Source: Butyrivibrio sp. (GTDB lineage: Bacteria > Bacillota_A > Clostridia > Lachnospirales > Lachnospiraceae). From it: DNA of 11,252 nucleotides. A program made the translations under genes and the position numbers. Positions 1 to 8,137 of the stretch are shown piece after piece. Below the pieces are notes generated by a model. That model searched no databases. It saw only the letters and a program-made list of their open reading frames with translations, and was not told the origin of the DNA. The stretch covers positions 1 to 11,252 of the forward strand of contig NZ_JAILQF010000007.1 in NCBI RefSeq assembly GCF_024699075.1. The letters are read 5' to 3'. The first letter of the stretch is position 1. Every line of letters begins with the position of its first letter.

Positions 1-1590
<1,590 letters not shown>

Positions 1591-1596
1591 AATATC

Positions 1597-1625
1597 ATAG
1601 TAGCATGTGGGTTGACTAATGTCAA
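1597..1625 (-). promoter_or_regulatory. nifJ promoter, consensus -35 with extended -10
   Basis: Read on the minus strand, TTGACA (1620-1625) is followed by exactly 17 bases and then TACTAT (1597-1602). A TG one base upstream of the -10 gives TGCTACTAT, an extended -10. The -35 is a full match to the sigma-A consensus and the spacing is ideal. It points at nifJ and is the best promoter in the divergent region. Start of transcription is expected near 1590. Confidence 0.7.
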
Positions 1626-1626
1626 C
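1611..1626. promoter_or_regulatory. Palindrome overlapping the nifJ -35 box (possible operator)
   Basis: GTTGAC-TAAT-GTCAAC is a perfect 6-bp inverted repeat with a 4-bp centre. It covers the nifJ -35 hexamer and part of the spacer, so a bound protein would block the polymerase. Spacing differs from the redox regulator Rex (GTTAA-N4-TTAAC), so that identity is not supported. The other strand also shows TTGACT here, which may contribute to the divergent ferredoxin side. Confidence 0.4.
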
Positions 1627-1724
1627 GTGAGTAATTATTAACAATCCTTAAACTTTTATCATCAATATATATGTGCAATATCGATAAGAGATATTAATAT
1701 CATCATTAGCACATGCTAACAAAC

Positions 1725-1751
1725 TTGCTAAATCAATTTTTTTGATATACT
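1725..1751 (+). promoter_or_regulatory. Ferredoxin promoter, extended -10
   Basis: TATACT (1746-1751) is preceded by TG at 1743-1744, giving an extended -10. A partial -35, TTGCTA, lies at 1725-1730 with a short 15-bp spacer; extended -10 promoters tolerate a weak -35. Transcription would begin near 1758, leaving a leader of about 80 nt before the ferredoxin ATG. Confidence 0.5.
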
Positions 1752-1765
1752 ATTAGAAATGTAAC

Positions 1766-1809
1766 TAAGTAAATAATGAGGCGGCAAACTCATTAGTATT
1801 TATTACTTA
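1766..1809 (+). other. Two-part hairpin in the ferredoxin 5' leader
   Basis: An inner perfect 7-bp stem TAATGAG/CTCATTA (1774-1780 with 1789-1795) encloses the 8-nt loop GCGGCAAA. An outer perfect 7-bp stem TAAGTAA/TTACTTA (1766-1772 with 1803-1809) surrounds it across an asymmetric internal loop. The structure ends about 10 bases before the Shine-Dalgarno AAGGAAGGAG (1818-1827), leaving that site free. It may protect the 5' end of a highly expressed message; that role is inferred. Confidence 0.5.
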
Positions 1810-1836
1810 TTATTCGTAAGGAAGGAGATTATTACT

Positions 1837-2007
1837 ATGGCATACGTTATTAGTGATTCTTGCATCAGCTGCGGTTCATGTGCTGCTCAGTGCCCTGTTT
1901 CCGCTATTTCTCAGGGAGCTTCTCAGTACGAGATCGATCCTAACACATGTATCGATTGCGGTTCATGCGCTGCTCAGTGCCCTGTATCAGCTATTTCTCA
2001 GGGATAA
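1837..2007 (+). CDS. Clostridial-type 2[4Fe-4S] ferredoxin, 56 residues
   Basis: Small soluble electron carrier, the usual acceptor for pyruvate:ferredoxin oxidoreductase and donor to hydrogenase, Rnf and other ferredoxin-linked enzymes. Start is ATG 1837 after a strong AAGGAAGGAG. Two CxxCxxCxxxCP motifs are complete: Cys9, 12, 15, 19 and Cys38, 41, 44, 48. By the family rule, one cluster is held by Cys9, 12, 15 and 48 and the other by Cys38, 41, 44 and 19. Length and the classic pseudo-twofold layout match Clostridium ferredoxins. The two halves are more alike than usual: CGSCAAQCPVSAISQG occurs twice without any change. It diverges from nifJ across a shared regulatory region, which fits the two acting together. 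Monocistronic, ending in a strong terminator. I give no gene symbol because ferredoxin names vary. Confidence 0.96.
   Translation: MAYVISDSCISCGSCAAQCPVSAISQGASQYEIDPNTCIDCGSCAAQCPVSAISQG
1870..2004 (+). repeat. Near-identical 48-nt tandem halves inside the ferredoxin gene
   Basis: Positions 1870-1917 and 1957-2004 encode the same 16 residues and differ at only three third-codon positions (TGT/TGC, GTT/GTA, TCC/TCA). The repeat period is 87 nt, or 29 codons. All clostridial ferredoxins carry an ancient duplication, but the nucleotide halves are normally well diverged. Confidence 0.9.
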
Positions 2008-2019
2008 TTCGTATTTGAT

Positions 2020-2066
2020 CTTATCTAAGGATAAGGCAGAATGAGTTATAAAGCTGAACTTTATAA
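2020..2066 (+). other. Two perfect hairpins in the ferredoxin 3' untranslated region
   Basis: The first is CTTATC/GATAAG (2020-2025 with 2030-2035) with a 4-nt loop. The second is TTATAAAG/CTTTATAA (2046-2053 with 2059-2066) with the loop CTGAA. Neither is followed by a U-run, so neither terminates by itself. They lie between the stop codon (2005-2007) and the terminator, so the 3' end of the message would be almost fully double-stranded. Confidence 0.6.
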
Positions 2067-2074
2067 GAGAAAAT

Positions 2075-2107
2075 AAGCAGGTAAGTTTGACTTACCTGCT
2101 TTTTTTA
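2075..2107 (+). terminator. Rho-independent terminator of the ferredoxin gene
   Basis: Perfect 11-bp stem AAGCAGGTAAG/CTTACCTGCTT (2075-2085 with 2091-2101), 5-nt loop TTTGA, then a run of T to 2107. It lies 67 bases after the ferredoxin stop. The same stem may help to stop leftward transcription from dnaB, since a moderately T-rich stretch follows it in that direction as well. Confidence 0.92.
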
Positions 2108-2128
2108 TTACATTTTTTTATTTTTTGG

Positions 2129-2154
2129 TAAAAAATATTGATAAAATTTATCAA
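2129..2154 (-). terminator. Weak terminator at the end of dnaB
   Basis: On the minus strand an 8-bp AT-only inverted repeat, TTGATAAA/TTTATCAA (2138-2154), overlaps the dnaB stop codon (2151-2153) and is followed by TATTTTTTACC. The stem has little GC so it is weak alone. The GC-richer hairpin at 2075-2101 lies just beyond and may be the effective stop for convergent dnaB transcription. Confidence 0.45.
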
Positions 2155-3494
2155 TGTCTTTCCAGATTGGCAAATTTGGTGAACTGAGGCATCCAAAGAA
2201 GCTCAACTGTACCAATAGGGCCATTTCTCTGCTTAGCTATGATGATCTCAGCGATACCTTTTTTATCTGTATCATGATTATAATAATCATCACGATATAT
2301 GAACATAACCATATCCGCATCCTGCTCGATAGCTCCGGATTCACGAAGATCTGAAAGCATGGGTCTGTGGTCAGGTCTTTGCTCTACAGCTCGGGAAAGC
2401 TGGGAAAGTGCAACTACAGGAACATTGATCTCTCTGGCAAGAGCCTTGAGGGATCTTGAAATATCTGAGATCTCCTGCTGTCTTGATTCTGAGCCTCTTG
2501 TACCACCGCCGCTCATGAGCTGCAAGTAGTCAATGAAGATAATGCCAAGATTATGTTCCATCTTGTATTTACGGCACTTGGATCTCATCTCCTGTACAGA
2601 AATACCTGGTGTATCATCTATTATCAGGTTGGAACCGCCTATAAGATCGGCACTGTCAATAAGTGCTTCCCAGTCTCCGTCTGACATCTTACCTGTTCTA
2701 AGATTCTGGGCTTCGACATGTGATTCCATGGCGAAAAGTCTGTTTACAAGCTGTTCCTTACTCATTTCCAGTGAGAAGATAGCTGCTGTTACATTATTCC
2801 TGAAAGCCATATATTCTGCAATGTTAAGAGCAAAAGCTGTCTTACCCATTGAAGGTCTTGCTGCTATCAGGATAAGATCTGATGGCTGGAAACCTGATGT
2901 ATCATAGTCAAGATCTGTAAAGCCTGTTGCAATACCAGTTACCGTTCCTGTGTTACGGCTTGCTGTTGCGATCTTATTCAGGGCATTTACTACTATCTGA
3001 CTTATGGGAACGAATTCTCCGGCGTCTCTTCTCTGTGTAACATTAAATACATCTTTTTCTACATTGTTTAGTATAGTCTCAAGCTTATCTGTTCCTGCAT
3101 AGCAGTTACTTGATGTCTCTTCACAGACTTTTATAAGTTTTCTTAATGTAGACTTTTCAGCTACTATCTGAGCGTAGTATTTGACATTGGCTGATGTCGG
3201 TACTGCAGCAACAAGATTTACAATATACTCGGTTGATGCATATTCAGGGGGGACATTTTTGTCTTTAAGTCTTTCCTGAAGTGTAACCTGGTCAACCGGT
3301 CTTCCTTCTTTATTAAGTTCAACACATGCGTCAAAAAAGGTTCCGAGCTGGCGATCATAAAAGTCGTCACCGTTTATATACTCGGTGGCAACTTCTATTG
3401 CCTCTCTGTCCATGAGCATTGCGCCTACAACAGACTGCTCTGCTTCACGGCTCTGCGGCGGAACCCTTTTAACCATAAACTGTTCGTCTGCCAT
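2151..3494 (-). CDS. dnaB: Replicative DNA helicase DnaB (447 residues)
   Basis: Hexameric 5'-3' ATP-driven helicase that unwinds DNA at the replication fork and binds primase through its N-terminal domain. Residues 1-115 are the N-terminal collar domain (PPQSREAEQSVVGAML at 12-27), a linker follows, and the RecA-like motor starts near 183. Walker A is RPSMGKT (213-219), SLEMS lies at 241-245, Walker B IIFIDYLQLM at 318-327 with Asp322, ESRQQEIS at 336-343, GAIEQDAD at 387-394 and KQRNGP at 421-426. Length is standard for the family and no intein is present. Start ATG 3494 follows AAAGGA (3500-3505). It is the third gene after gdpP and rplI, a conserved Firmicutes order. In Bacillus the orthologue is named dnaC. 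No defect seen. Confidence 0.97.
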   Translation of the reverse strand: MADEQFMVKRVPPQSREAEQSVVGAMLMDREAIEVATEYINGDDFYDRQLGTFFDACVELNKEGRPVDQVTLQERLKDKNVPPEYASTEYIVNLVAAVPTSANVKYYAQIVAEKSTLRKLIKVCEETSSNCYAGTDKLETILNNVEKDVFNVTQRRDAGEFVPISQIVVNALNKIATASRNTGTVTGIATGFTDLDYDTSGFQPSDLILIAARPSMGKTAFALNIAEYMAFRNNVTAAIFSLEMSKEQLVNRLFAMESHVEAQNLRTGKMSDGDWEALIDSADLIGGSNLIIDDTPGISVQEMRSKCRKYKMEHNLGIIFIDYLQLMSGGGTRGSESRQQEISDISRSLKALAREINVPVVALSQLSRAVEQRPDHRPMLSDLRESGAIEQDADMVMFIYRDDYYNHDTDKKGIAEIIIAKQRNGPIGTVELLWMPQFTKFANLERH

Positions 3495-3530
3495 AATAAT
3501 CCTTTGTTATACATATCCAAAGTCAATAAG

Positions 3531-3563
3531 TTATAAAATCAGTATTCTTTATGGATTTTATAA
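3531..3563 (-). repeat. Perfect 10-bp inverted repeat in the rplI-dnaB gap
   Basis: Arms TTATAAAATC (3531-3540) and GATTTTATAA (3554-3563) flank a 13-nt loop in the 88-bp gap between rplI and dnaB. It is AT-rich and no U-run follows in the dnaB direction, so full termination is unlikely. It may be a processing or stability element that sets dnaB levels apart from rplI. Confidence 0.45.
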
Positions 3564-3582
3564 GATTTGTCCATGAATTTAT

Positions 3583-4029
3583 TTATGCTTCTGTTACAGA
3601 TACTCTGATCTTAGCTGTTACCTGAGGATGAAGCTTTACAGGTATTTCATATGTTCCGCATGCTTTGATAGGATCTGAAAGGACAAGCTTCTTCTTGTCT
3701 ATATCAAATCCAAACTGGTCTTTGGCAGCCTGAGCTATTTCTTTGGTAGAGATAGAGCCGAAGACTTTACCGCCTTCTCCTGTCTTAATTGTAACTTTGA
3801 TAAGCTCTTTCTCGATCTTTTCTCCAAATGCCTTGGCATCTTCAAGCTTTTCTTCTGCTACCTTGGCATCATGCTTCTGCTCAGCCTTAAGTCTTGCAAG
3901 ATTAGCATTGGTTGCTTCTACTCCGAGATTTTTCTTAAAAAGCATATTGTTGGCATAGCCGTCACTTACCTTAACTACGTCACCTTTTTTGCCAAGAGAT
4001 TTTACATCTTCTAATAAAATTACTTTCAT
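3583..4029 (-). CDS. rplI: 50S ribosomal protein L9 (148 residues)
   Basis: Structural protein of the large ribosomal subunit that binds 23S rRNA and extends from the L1 side. The N-terminal RNA-binding domain is typical: [19 protein letters not shown] at 1-19, then [20 protein letters not shown] at 21-40, close in style to the Geobacillus L9. A long, lysine- and glutamate-rich connecting helix follows (about 42-80). The C-terminal domain shows GKVFGSIST (87-95) and [17 protein letters not shown] (125-141). Length matches the family. The ATG at 4029 overlaps the gdpP stop as ATGA, and its Shine-Dalgarno sequence GGAAGGTG lies inside the end of gdpP, so the two are probably translationally coupled. 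Confidence 0.97.
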   Translation of the reverse strand: MKVILLEDVKSLGKKGDVVKVSDGYANNMLFKKNLGVEATNANLARLKAEQKHDAKVAEEKLEDAKAFGEKIEKELIKVTIKTGEGGKVFGSISTKEIAQAAKDQFGFDIDKKKLVLSDPIKACGTYEIPVKLHPQVTAKIRVSVTEA

Positions 4030-6083
4030 TTAAGTTCACCTTCCTCAATCATTGTATCTATTGTCTTCTTGATAATTCCTATGGCCTCTGTAACTGTAAT
4101 GCCTTCCATCTGACAGCCTGCCATACTCATGTGGCCGCCGCCTCCAAGTCTTTCCATTACAAGCTGGACATTGACTTCATCAATTGATCTTGCGCTTACA
4201 TAGACCATATTCTGGTATTCGGTACATACAAAGCTGGCTCTGATTCCTTTGATATTAAGAAGTTCATTGGCAGCCTGCGCTCCGATAATTGTAGGGCTTA
4301 CGATATCTTCACTGTTACATATTGATATAGCATAAGCTCCTTTGTAGATCTCAGCCTGACTTACAGCATCGGCTTTGGTCTTGTATTCATTGGCATCTTC
4401 TCTGAAGAGCTTTCTGACTCTGGTAACATCTGCTCCGTTTCTTCTAAGGAATGCAGCTGCTTCAAAGGTTCTGACACCAGTCTTTTGCATAAAGTTATTG
4501 GTATCTACCATAATGCCTGAATACATGCTGTCGGCTTCTTCAGTATTAACCTTAACATTCTCGCCTATATACTGAAGTATCTCTGATACCATCTCACAGG
4601 TTGATGATGCATATGGCTCTACATAGGAGAGAGTTGCATTCTCAATTGTCTCAGTTCCCTGTCTGTGGTGGTCAAGTACTACTATGTTCTTACAGAATCT
4701 AAGAAGCTCAGGACATTCTGTAATAGATGGCTTGTTGACATCGACAACAACAAGGACCACATTGCCGCTTGCCATATCTATTGCTGTCTGAGAGCCTATG
4801 ATCATGTCATCCTCATATTCAGGATTGTTCTTAAAAAGATCCACAAGAGGCTGCATGGACTTAGTTACATCATTAAGTACTATATGACACTTTCTGCCAA
4901 GATATTTACTGATACGGTTAATACCTACAGAAGCACCAAAGCTGTCTACATCACCTAGTCTGTGTCCCATAACAAGGACTGTGTCGTTAGCTGTGATGAT
5001 CTCTTTAAGTGCATGAGCCTTAACTCTTGCCTTAACTCTTGTATTCTTCTCAATCTGCTGACTCTTACCGCCATAATAGATCGTATTATCAGGAGTCTTA
5101 ACAACTGCCTGGTCACCGCCTCGTCCAAGAGCAAGGTCTATGGCATTACGTGCAAATTCATAGTTCTGTGAATATGACAGGCCATCAATACCCATACCTA
5201 TACTGAGTGTTACAGCCATTTCGTTACCGATATTGACTGTCTTAACTTCTTCAAGGATATCAAATCTTGCTTCCTGCATTACCTTGCAGTACCTTTTGGG
5301 CATTACCACAAAATATTTATCCTTTTCAGTCTTACGTACTATACCATTACAGCTTGCTACGTACTTATTGATCTTACGGTCTATAAGTGCTATAAGAAGT
5401 GATCGTCTTACTTCTTCTACACTTTCAAGGGCTTCTTCATAGTTATCAAGATAGATAAGTCCTGCTGCCATAGACTGGTCATCAACTTCCTGAACTGCAA
5501 GACGAAGAGCTGTCTGATCGAAGAGATATACTATGATAAGATATCCGTCATAGCTGCTGGCCTCTATAATGTCGCTGTTACTTGCCATCTCTTCAAGAGA
5601 TATCTTACGCATTCTAAGTGAATAGAAATTGTTCTCATATTCAAGGTCGTACTGAACCTCTTCATCATTCATGGCCGGGAACTTATCAGCTGTCACCTGA
5701 GGAAATACAGCTGTTATCTGCTTATGAAAGTTCTTCTTCTCATGAACAGTCTTCTCAAAAGCGATATTAGACCATATAACCTTGCCTGTATCGTCCAGAA
5801 GGCAGCTTGGAAGATCCATCTCTCTAAGGAGCGTTTTCTGAATCTGTCCATACTGGGTAGCAAAACTTACAAGCTCATTGATCACAATGGGCCGTGTCAT
5901 AAAATACATAAGAAAAACTATTACTGTATATAGAATAGTGAAAATAGTAAGAATAATTCCTGCCTGTATACCTCCAAAGAAATATACAAGGAATGTGACA
6001 AGAATTAATATTATATCAAGGTAAAGAAAGGTCGTTAAAAAAGTTTTAAGACGCCCCTTTAATCTGATTCTATTTTTTTTCAT
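4026..6083 (-). CDS. gdpP: Membrane-bound cyclic-di-AMP phosphodiesterase GdpP (DHH/DHHA1, 685 residues)
   Basis: Hydrolyses the second messenger c-di-AMP to pApA, which affects potassium and osmotic balance, cell-wall stress and beta-lactam tolerance in Firmicutes. Two membrane helices span roughly 13-36 and 39-62. A PAS-like domain (about 85-190) and a degenerate GGDEF domain (about 200-335) follow; YFVVMPKRY at 257-265 stands where GGDEF would be. The DHH domain has its metal ligands: GHRLGDVDS (His374, Asp378, Asp380), Asp448 in VVVDVN, DHHR at 471-474 and Asp527 in MVDTNN. The DHHA1 substrate motif is [10 protein letters not shown] at 647-656. Length fits the family (about 650-690), and every catalytic residue expected is present. 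Start ATG 6083 follows GGAGGG (6092-6097). First gene of the gdpP-rplI-dnaB operon. Confidence 0.95.
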   Translation of the reverse strand: MKKNRIRLKGRLKTFLTTFLYLDIILILVTFLVYFFGGIQAGIILTIFTILYTVIVFLMYFMTRPIVINELVSFATQYGQIQKTLLREMDLPSCLLDDTGKVIWSNIAFEKTVHEKKNFHKQITAVFPQVTADKFPAMNDEEVQYDLEYENNFYSLRMRKISLEEMASNSDIIEASSYDGYLIIVYLFDQTALRLAVQEVDDQSMAAGLIYLDNYEEALESVEEVRRSLLIALIDRKINKYVASCNGIVRKTEKDKYFVVMPKRYCKVMQEARFDILEEVKTVNIGNEMAVTLSIGMGIDGLSYSQNYEFARNAIDLALGRGGDQAVVKTPDNTIYYGGKSQQIEKNTRVKARVKAHALKEIITANDTVLVMGHRLGDVDSFGASVGINRISKYLGRKCHIVLNDVTKSMQPLVDLFKNNPEYEDDMIIGSQTAIDMASGNVVLVVVDVNKPSITECPELLRFCKNIVVLDHHRQGTETIENATLSYVEPYASSTCEMVSEILQYIGENVKVNTEEADSMYSGIMVDTNNFMQKTGVRTFEAAAFLRRNGADVTRVRKLFREDANEYKTKADAVSQAEIYKGAYAISICNSEDIVSPTIIGAQAANELLNIKGIRASFVCTEYQNMVYVSARSIDEVNVQLVMERLGGGGHMSMAGCQMEGITVTEAIGIIKKTIDTMIEEGELK

Positions 6084-6109
6084 TATAATAACCCTCCACG
6101 GCTCCTATA

Positions 6110-6127
6110 AAATGGATTATACCATTT
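6110..6127. promoter_or_regulatory. Palindrome centred on the gdpP -10 box
   Basis: AAATGG-ATTATA-CCATTT is a perfect 6-bp inverted repeat whose 6-bp centre is exactly the -10 hexamer. A dimer bound here would hide the core promoter. It may be chance in AT-rich DNA; no known regulator consensus is claimed. Confidence 0.35.
6116..6124 (-). promoter_or_regulatory. Extended -10 promoter of the gdpP-rplI-dnaB operon
   Basis: On the minus strand TGGTATAAT combines a perfect TATAAT (6116-6121) with the extended TG (6123-6124). No recognisable -35 hexamer lies 16-18 bp upstream; that place is taken by a GC-rich palindrome. Transcription would begin near 6109, giving a leader of about 26 nt that contains the GGAGGG ribosome binding site. 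Confidence 0.65.
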
Positions 6128-6139
6128 ATTGCTCTAGGC

Positions 6140-6151
6140 CGCCACCTGGCG
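6140..6151. promoter_or_regulatory. GC-rich palindrome at the -35 position of the gdpP promoter
   Basis: CGCCA-CC-TGGCG is a 5-bp inverted repeat in an otherwise AT-rich spacer. It sits 31-42 bases upstream of the expected start, where the missing -35 would be. This fits an activator or repressor site, or a stray GC-rich stem. There is no clear identity. Confidence 0.35.
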
Positions 6152-6170
6152 AGAAACTAAATTTACTCAC

Positions 6171-6203
6171 AAAAAAGTGCATCAGCTTATGAGACTGATG
6201 CAC
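6171..6203 (-). terminator. Rho-independent terminator after the calcium-loop gene
   Basis: On the minus strand, GTGCATCAG and CTGATGCAC (6195-6203 with 6177-6185) form a perfect 9-bp stem around a 9-nt loop, followed at once by TTTTTT (6171-6176). It lies 24 bases after the stop codon of the gene at 6227-7210, ends the accessory module and isolates it from the gdpP promoter. Confidence 0.93.
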
Positions 6204-6226
6204 GTATATATCTTAAGCTTACTGCT

Positions 6227-7210
6227 TTATTTATTTTCATAGAGCATTTCGCGCCGCTTTCTTGCGTTTTCCATAAGCTCTTTATTGTGCTCCTTTTTCT
6301 TATAATATTCTTCGAGCTGCTTTTTCTGCCTTGCCTCTCTTATCCTGCGTCTTTGTGCATTGTTATTATTTCTTTGCCTGCTTCTTTGAGAATTCTCGCT
6401 TTTAAGTTTTTCTAAGACTTCATCAAGCTTTTCTGAAACGCTCATAAGTTCAGATTCTCTACCTTTGATTGCAAGATCTACATGTTGAATTGTCCCTGCG
6501 CTTCCATCTTCTTTTAGGAAAAGACCTGTCTTTCTAACCTTACCATCAAGATTCCCATCTGATCCTTCAAGCGTAAACTCTGTATCTTCCGCTCCAAGAT
6601 ATATAGCGCCGACTCCTGCTTCTTTTAATGTCTTAAGTTCATCTTTGCCGTCATCTGTCTTATTCCATACTTTAAGCTTCTCGAACACTTCGTCATTTTC
6701 ATCGATCCAGCCATTTTTATCAGAATCATACTGGGAAAGATCTTTAAAGCCGTCTCCGCTCTTTACTCCAAAGAGCTCTGTACCATCATTTATTTTCCCA
6801 TCTTCATTATGATCAAGAGCCAGAAAACCGCTTCCTGACTTGGTCATAGAAATATCATCCTGTATTCCATCGCAGTCAAGATCAAACTTGAATTTCTGAT
6901 CGCTAAGTCCCGATGTCTTTAAACCTGTATTGATTATCAGTGGATCAAAAAGGTTATCAAGAGGTGATGCAAGAGGGATAAAGGTATCACGCTCTTTCTT
7001 CCTTTCCATATTAACTTTTAGATCAACATCTATTTTCTTGCCATCCTGTGTTGTTATTTTTCCGGATGCTTTGTAATCCGATTTTTCTTTCTCAACCTGC
7101 TTTTCTACTAATCCTGCAAAAAATCCGCCATTCCCTGCGCTGCCTGTACTCAATTCCTTTTGATAGCTGTAGCTTGAAGCTGAAAAAACATCACTATTAG
7201 CTATCTTCAT
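6227..7210 (-). CDS. Protein with EF-hand-like calcium loops and a basic C-terminal tail (327 residues, function unknown)
   Basis: The middle section (about 107-210) is a calcium-loop module of a type seen in large secreted or RTX-like proteins and in stand-alone clostridial proteins: FDLDCDGIQDD (109-119), SGSGFLALDHNEDGKINDG (125-143), ELFG, DSDKNGWIDENDE (162-174) and GVGAIYLG (199-206). The loops near 110, 133 and 162 have the D-x-[DN]-x-[DN]-G pattern; the last has Asp in position 12, as a working EF-hand loop needs. The N-terminus is Ser/Tyr/Gly-rich with no signal peptide or membrane segment. Residues 255-325 form a probable coiled coil, very rich in Arg, Lys and Gln. Start ATG 7210 follows GAGAGGT, which overlaps the end of the upstream gene 12 bases away. 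It shares an operon with the FliD-like gene, so a flagellar or surface role is possible but inferred. Calcium binding is likely. Confidence 0.75.
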   Translation of the reverse strand: MKIANSDVFSASSYSYQKELSTGSAGNGGFFAGLVEKQVEKEKSDYKASGKITTQDGKKIDVDLKVNMERKKERDTFIPLASPLDNLFDPLIINTGLKTSGLSDQKFKFDLDCDGIQDDISMTKSGSGFLALDHNEDGKINDGTELFGVKSGDGFKDLSQYDSDKNGWIDENDEVFEKLKVWNKTDDGKDELKTLKEAGVGAIYLGAEDTEFTLEGSDGNLDGKVRKTGLFLKEDGSAGTIQHVDLAIKGRESELMSVSEKLDEVLEKLKSENSQRSRQRNNNNAQRRRIREARQKKQLEEYYKKKEHNKELMENARKRREMLYENK

Positions 7211-7222
7211 ATATCTTACCTC

Positions 7223-7966
7223 TCAAATCCAAGTGGAGAACATTGTTGAAAGAAGAGAACTATATCCGCCATAGCTGCCAAGGCCATATGCGCCATTAGC
7301 TCCATATATTCCTCTATTTATTAAATACCTGCCGGATGCAACTGCTGCCTGAGATGTAACCGCTGCACTGCTTTTTATCTGTTGCCCGAAAGAACCAGCA
7401 TCTGCAAAGATATTCTTGACATCTTCTTTATCAGCCTTTTGAAATACTTCATCATCTACAAACAGTTCTCCGTTTTTGCTGTTGTAGCCGATTCCTACTT
7501 TTCTAAGGTCAGAAATATTATCACGAACTGCTTCTCTCATATTGCCCGCGCTTCGTCTAACAGCTATACTTCCGGTTTCTTTAGAACTGTCATTCACCTC
7601 ATTATATCCGTTTGTAAAATTCATTACTGCCTTAAGGAGCTCTTTTGTATTCTTTTCTTCATAGAGCTCTTCATTTGATAATTTTCTGGCAGCACTTTCC
7701 AATTTCACCGCGCCCTGAGCAGTCTCAATATCTGATGAATAAGATCTGTCAATTGTACCAAACGCATTATTCATCGCTTTGATAGTTCCCGCGCTTAGTC
7801 CATAATAGCTATTACTGTAACCAGTCTTATATGCACCTGTAGCTTCTTTATTTCTGCTTATGTTATTCAAGCTGCTATAACCAGACAATCCCTGTCTATT
7901 CCAAATATTACCGGCTCCGCCTATCCGCCCTGTAAGAACGTTAAAATAGTTTTGTCCAAAGATCAT
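7223..7966 (-). CDS. FliD C-terminal-like protein (247 residues, possible flagellum-associated protein)
   Basis: Residues about 84-206 resemble the C-terminal part of the flagellar cap protein FliD: VMNFTNGYNEV (114-124), an Arg/Ala-rich helix, then ISDLRKVGIGYNSKNGELFVDD (151-172), followed by EDVKNIF (181-187). The L..(I/V)GI....G.L..D......D.V...F pattern is the FliD signature. The rest of FliD is absent, and the protein is far shorter than FliD (about 400 residues or more), so it is not the cap itself. The tail (218-236) is Gly/Tyr-rich. No signal peptide is seen, as is usual for flagellar export substrates. I place the start at ATG 7966, eight bases after AGGAGG (7975-7980); the upstream GTG 7975 lies inside that ribosome binding site. 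It is first in an operon with the calcium-loop gene and follows a LytTR-type site. Confidence 0.7.
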   Translation of the reverse strand: MIFGQNYFNVLTGRIGGAGNIWNRQGLSGYSSLNNISRNKEATGAYKTGYSNSYYGLSAGTIKAMNNAFGTIDRSYSSDIETAQGAVKLESAARKLSNEELYEEKNTKELLKAVMNFTNGYNEVNDSSKETGSIAVRRSAGNMREAVRDNISDLRKVGIGYNSKNGELFVDDEVFQKADKEDVKNIFADAGSFGQQIKSSAAVTSQAAVASGRYLINRGIYGANGAYGLGSYGGYSSLLSTMFSTWI

Positions 7967-8035
7967 AAAAAACACCTCCTTTTACGGACAAATAGGATCC
8001 TGAATTAAAAGCAAAGAATATATACTCTCAATTCA

Positions 8036-8064
8036 AGTATCGTCCATAAAAGAAGGCGTTTAAA
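8036..8064 (-). promoter_or_regulatory. Weak promoter for the FliD-like / calcium-loop operon
   Basis: On the minus strand TTTAAA (8059-8064), a 17-bp spacer, then GATACT (8036-8041). Both hexamers are poor, as expected for an activator-dependent promoter. The -35 starts 10 bp after the LytTR direct repeat. It gives a leader of about 60 nt carrying the AGGAGG at 7975-7980. Confidence 0.4.
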
Positions 8065-8074
8065 TAGATTTGAC

Positions 8075-8104
8075 ATGAACGGACATCTCTGTGTAATGAA
8101 TGGT
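8075..8104 (-). promoter_or_regulatory. LytTR/AgrA-type direct repeat upstream of the FliD-like gene
   Basis: On the minus strand ACCATTCAT (8096-8104), a 12-bp spacer, then TCCGTTCAT (8075-8083). LytTR regulators bind two 9-bp imperfect direct repeats 12-13 bp apart with consensus [TA][AC][CA]GTTN[AG][TG]. The second copy matches all positions and the first misses one. The 21-bp period puts both on one face of the helix. The two-component pair encoded next door is the natural candidate to bind here. Confidence 0.7.
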
Positions 8105-8137
8105 CAACTTTATATAAATCCAGCGTCAATAATTCTT

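Noticed and set aside
1611..1626. Rex (NADH-sensing) operator at the nifJ promoter
   Set aside because: The inverted repeat is GTTGAC-N4-GTCAAC, whereas Rex sites have GTTAA-N4-TTAAC; half-site spacing and bases both differ.
1853..2044. 63-codon frame overlapping the ferredoxin gene
   Set aside because: It is a frame-shifted reading of the ferredoxin repeats; the true frame has a strong ribosome binding site and all eight cysteines.
7223..7966. Annotation as fliD itself
   Set aside because: At 247 residues it lacks the N-terminal and central domains; only the C-terminal pattern is shared.
7967..7975. GTG at 7975 as start of the FliD-like gene
   Set aside because: The GTG is part of the AGGAGGTG Shine-Dalgarno sequence (7973-7980); ATG 7966 is correctly spaced behind it.
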